Assembly (NCBI GenBank): GCA_021772705.1
Contig: JAJFLN010000274.1
Coordinates: forward strand, 1 to 5,570
Length of the DNA: 5,570 nt
From: Candidatus Cloacimonadota bacterium
GTDB taxonomy: Bacteria; Muiribacteriota; UBA6191; JACPRK01
Reading direction: 5' to 3'
Below, piece after piece: positions 4,129 to 5,570 of the stretch. The translations under genes were made by a program, and so were the position numbers. Positions within the stretch are counted from its first letter, which is position 1; every line of letters begins with the position of its first letter. The notes beneath the pieces are model-generated. The model searched no databases. It worked only from the letters and a program-made list of their open reading frames with translations, and was not told where the DNA came from.

Positions 4129-5570
4129 AGACGGTTTACCTCTACGTGCGGGTCAGTGACGACGAGCAGGTCCTCGGGCAGTCACTCGAAGCCCAGGAAC
4201 GCCAGCTCCGGCGAGTAGCCCAGGAGCGTGGGTGGACCATTGCGGAGGTAATCCGGGACGAGGGCTTCACGGCCACGAACGCAGAACGCCCGGGACTGCG
4301 GCGTATCCGGGCCGTGGTCACCGCCGGGACCGCCGATTACGTGATGTCCACCGAGGTCGACCGGATGTTCCGCAACGAGGACGACCGGCGAGACTTCGAG
4401 AGGGTCTGCCAGATCGCGGGAGTTGTTCTCTGCTTTGCCGACGAGCCCGTGGAGGAGCGACCAGTCTTCCGGAAGCTGTCCCGGGGAATCAAAGGGGTCC
4501 TCGCGGAGTTCCAGAGCGACCAGATCGGTGAGAAGGTTGGAGGGGTCATGCGGGATATGGCCGCCCGGGGTCTGTGGACCGGAGGCCCTGTCCCTTACGG
4601 GTTCCGCGTCGAGACCGTTGCAAAATGCAACGGTCAGAAGGAACGGAACCTGGCCCCGGAGGAGGAAGAGGCCGGCGTTGTCCGGATGATCTTCGAGTGG
4701 TACGTCCAGGAGGGAATCGGGGTTCATCAGATCGTGGGGCGGCTGAACAGCATGGCTAGCCCCTCACCGACCGCCCGAAGGAAGATGAAGACGGCCCCGG
4801 TGGGGGAGCACGCCCAGATCGTAGCCCGGTATTCCTGGAAGTACATCTCGACCCACAAGCTCCTGCAGAACCGAACCTACCTGGGGGAGAAGTCCTACAA
4901 CAAGAGCTGGTCCAAGAAGCAGCGACGGGTTCTCGGGAACCAGCCCAAGCCGCAAGAACAGTGGATCATCGTCAAGGCCAGCCACGATGCGGTTGTTTCT
5001 GAGGATCTGTTCGAGGCAGCTCAGGCGGTTCGGGGAGCGAATCGGCGGAGCCCTCCTCGTGAGGCCTACAGCTCCTACGTGCTGACCGGGCTCCTCACTT
5101 GTGGTGAGTGCGGCGCCCGGATGTCCGACCGGTCGACCACCGACGCTCCCAACGGCAGGCGGCGGGAACGTCACTTCTATGTCTGCAACACTCGTCGGAC
5201 CTGCAACCGGTGTACGGCGCCGATGGTCCGACTTGAGGTGGCGCACGGCGCGGCCCGGCGCCTCGTAGAGCGATACCTGGCCTGTGAGGAGGTCGCTGAC
5301 GACCTCACCGCCGCTGTGAACCAGATCCTTCAGAGCGACACCCACGACTTCCGGGGGCAGGAGTCCCGGTTGGCGGCCCAGGCTGAGGCCCTTCGAAAGG
5401 ACCGGGAGACCCTTTGGGCCAGGTACGAGCAGTCCTCAGACCCCGACGCTGAGGCTCTGTATCTCCCTCGCATCAAGGAGAAGGAGGCCCAGCTCCGGGC
5501 GGTGGAGGTCTCCAAGGACCGGGTTCGCCGTTCGATGGACCTGGTCCGGGTAGCTGAAATCTCCAGGGAG
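4125..5570 (+). CDS. large serine recombinase / phage integrase (3' end outside window)
   Basis: The first 482 residues of a site-specific recombinase are present; the frame is still open at the right edge. The N-terminal resolvase domain has YVRVSDDEQ (7-15) with nucleophile Ser11 and Arg9, and an EVDRMFRNEDD segment whose R80 and R83 match active-site arginines of the family. A long helix (about 145-170) leads into the Recombinase domain, marked by PVPYGF. A zinc ribbon follows: LLTCGECG (Cys326, Cys329), FYVC (Cys354), and Cys360/Cys363. After it comes the charged coiled coil (about 405-482) typical of phage integrases. The start is fixed by the ATGA overlap with the preceding gene; GGAAAG at 4114-4119 is a modest ribosome site. 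The enzyme would integrate the element at an attB site; an attP is not visible here and probably lies downstream. Confidence 0.93.
   Translation, partial: MKTVYLYVRVSDDEQVLGQSLEAQERQLRRVAQERGWTIAEVIRDEGFTATNAERPGLRRIRAVVTAGTADYVMSTEVDRMFRNEDDRRDFERVCQIAGVVLCFADEPVEERPVFRKLSRGIKGVLAEFQSDQIGEKVGGVMRDMAARGLWTGGPVPYGFRVETVAKCNGQKERNLAPEEEEAGVVRMIFEWYVQEGIGVHQIVGRLNSMASPSPTARRKMKTAPVGEHAQIVARYSWKYISTHKLLQNRTYLGEKSYNKSWSKKQRRVLGNQPKPQEQWIIVKASHDAVVSEDLFEAAQAVRGANRRSPPREAYSSYVLTGLLTCGECGARMSDRSTTDAPNGRRRERHFYVCNTRRTCNRCTAPMVRLEVAHGAARRLVERYLACEEVADDLTAAVNQILQSDTHDFRGQESRLAAQAEALRKDRETLWARYEQSSDPDAEALYLPRIKEKEAQLRAVEVSKDRVRRSMDLVRVAEISRE
4613..4635 (+). repeat. perfect 10-bp inverted repeat with AAA loop inside the recombinase gene
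   Basis: GACCGTTGCA (4613-4622) and TGCAACGGTC (4626-4635) are exact reverse complements separated by AAA. In RNA this would form a compact, stable hairpin. There is no following T-run, so it is not an intrinsic terminator. It lies just after the PYGF segment of the Recombinase domain, in a linker-like stretch of the protein. It may be an operator, an mRNA structure, or chance. Confidence 0.5.

Noticed and set aside
4124..4794. Eleven-base direct repeat GATGAAGACGG at 4124-4134 and 4784-4794
   Set aside because: Both copies lie in coding sequence of the recombinase region and the repeat is short enough to be chance; no att-like context.
4182..5345. Minus-strand open frames opposite the recombinase
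   Set aside because: They are shadows of a clear serine recombinase frame and have no recognisable features.
1..5570. tRNA, rRNA, CRISPR array, insertion sequence ends or attP core
   Set aside because: I saw no tRNA-like cloverleaf, spaced direct repeats, transposon terminal repeats or an att-like site; nearly all of the window is coding.

Overview
The window looks like part of a temperate phage or prophage, or a related integrative element, from a GC-rich bacterium. The evidence is its dense packing, the repeated 4-base ATGA stop/start overlaps, and the mix of genes: a phage-type deoxynucleoside monophosphate kinase, a dUTPase, a sigma-factor-like regulator, a large serine recombinase cut by the right edge, and a short opposite-strand cassette of exported or membrane proteins. 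AGGAGG-like ribosome binding sites fit a bacterial host. Nothing in the sequence fixes the host genus. The secreted coiled-coil protein and the phosphoheptose isomerase (an LPS or glycan heptose enzyme) weakly suggest a host with heptose-containing surface glycans.

Layout. Positions 1-171 (+) hold the end of an upstream gene. It overlaps by ATGA the dNMP kinase gene at 168-821 (+). A convergent cassette of three minus-strand genes follows, ending at 825 and starting at 2099. It encodes a two-hydrophobic-segment protein (holin-like at best), a small acidic protein with a hydrophobic N-terminus, and a secreted coiled-coil protein. A 78-bp divergent gap (2100-2177) separates this cassette from the plus-strand run. 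That run is a sigma-like/GmhA fusion (2178-3389), dUTPase (3464-3937), a 64-residue unknown (3934-4128), and a large serine recombinase (4125 to beyond 5570). The last three are chained by ATGA overlaps.

Working together (inference). dUTPase supplies dUMP and keeps uracil out of DNA, and the dNMP kinase raises deoxynucleotide monophosphates to diphosphates, so both feed phage DNA synthesis. The sigma-like module could direct host RNA polymerase to phage promoters. The serine recombinase would integrate or excise the element. The minus-strand cassette could act at the cell envelope, for example in lysis.

The most unusual feature is one uninterrupted reading frame that joins a sigma-70-like N-terminal half to a complete phosphoheptose isomerase with all its expected metal and catalytic residues. 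A plausible internal ribosome site and GTG start lie exactly where a free-standing isomerase would begin.
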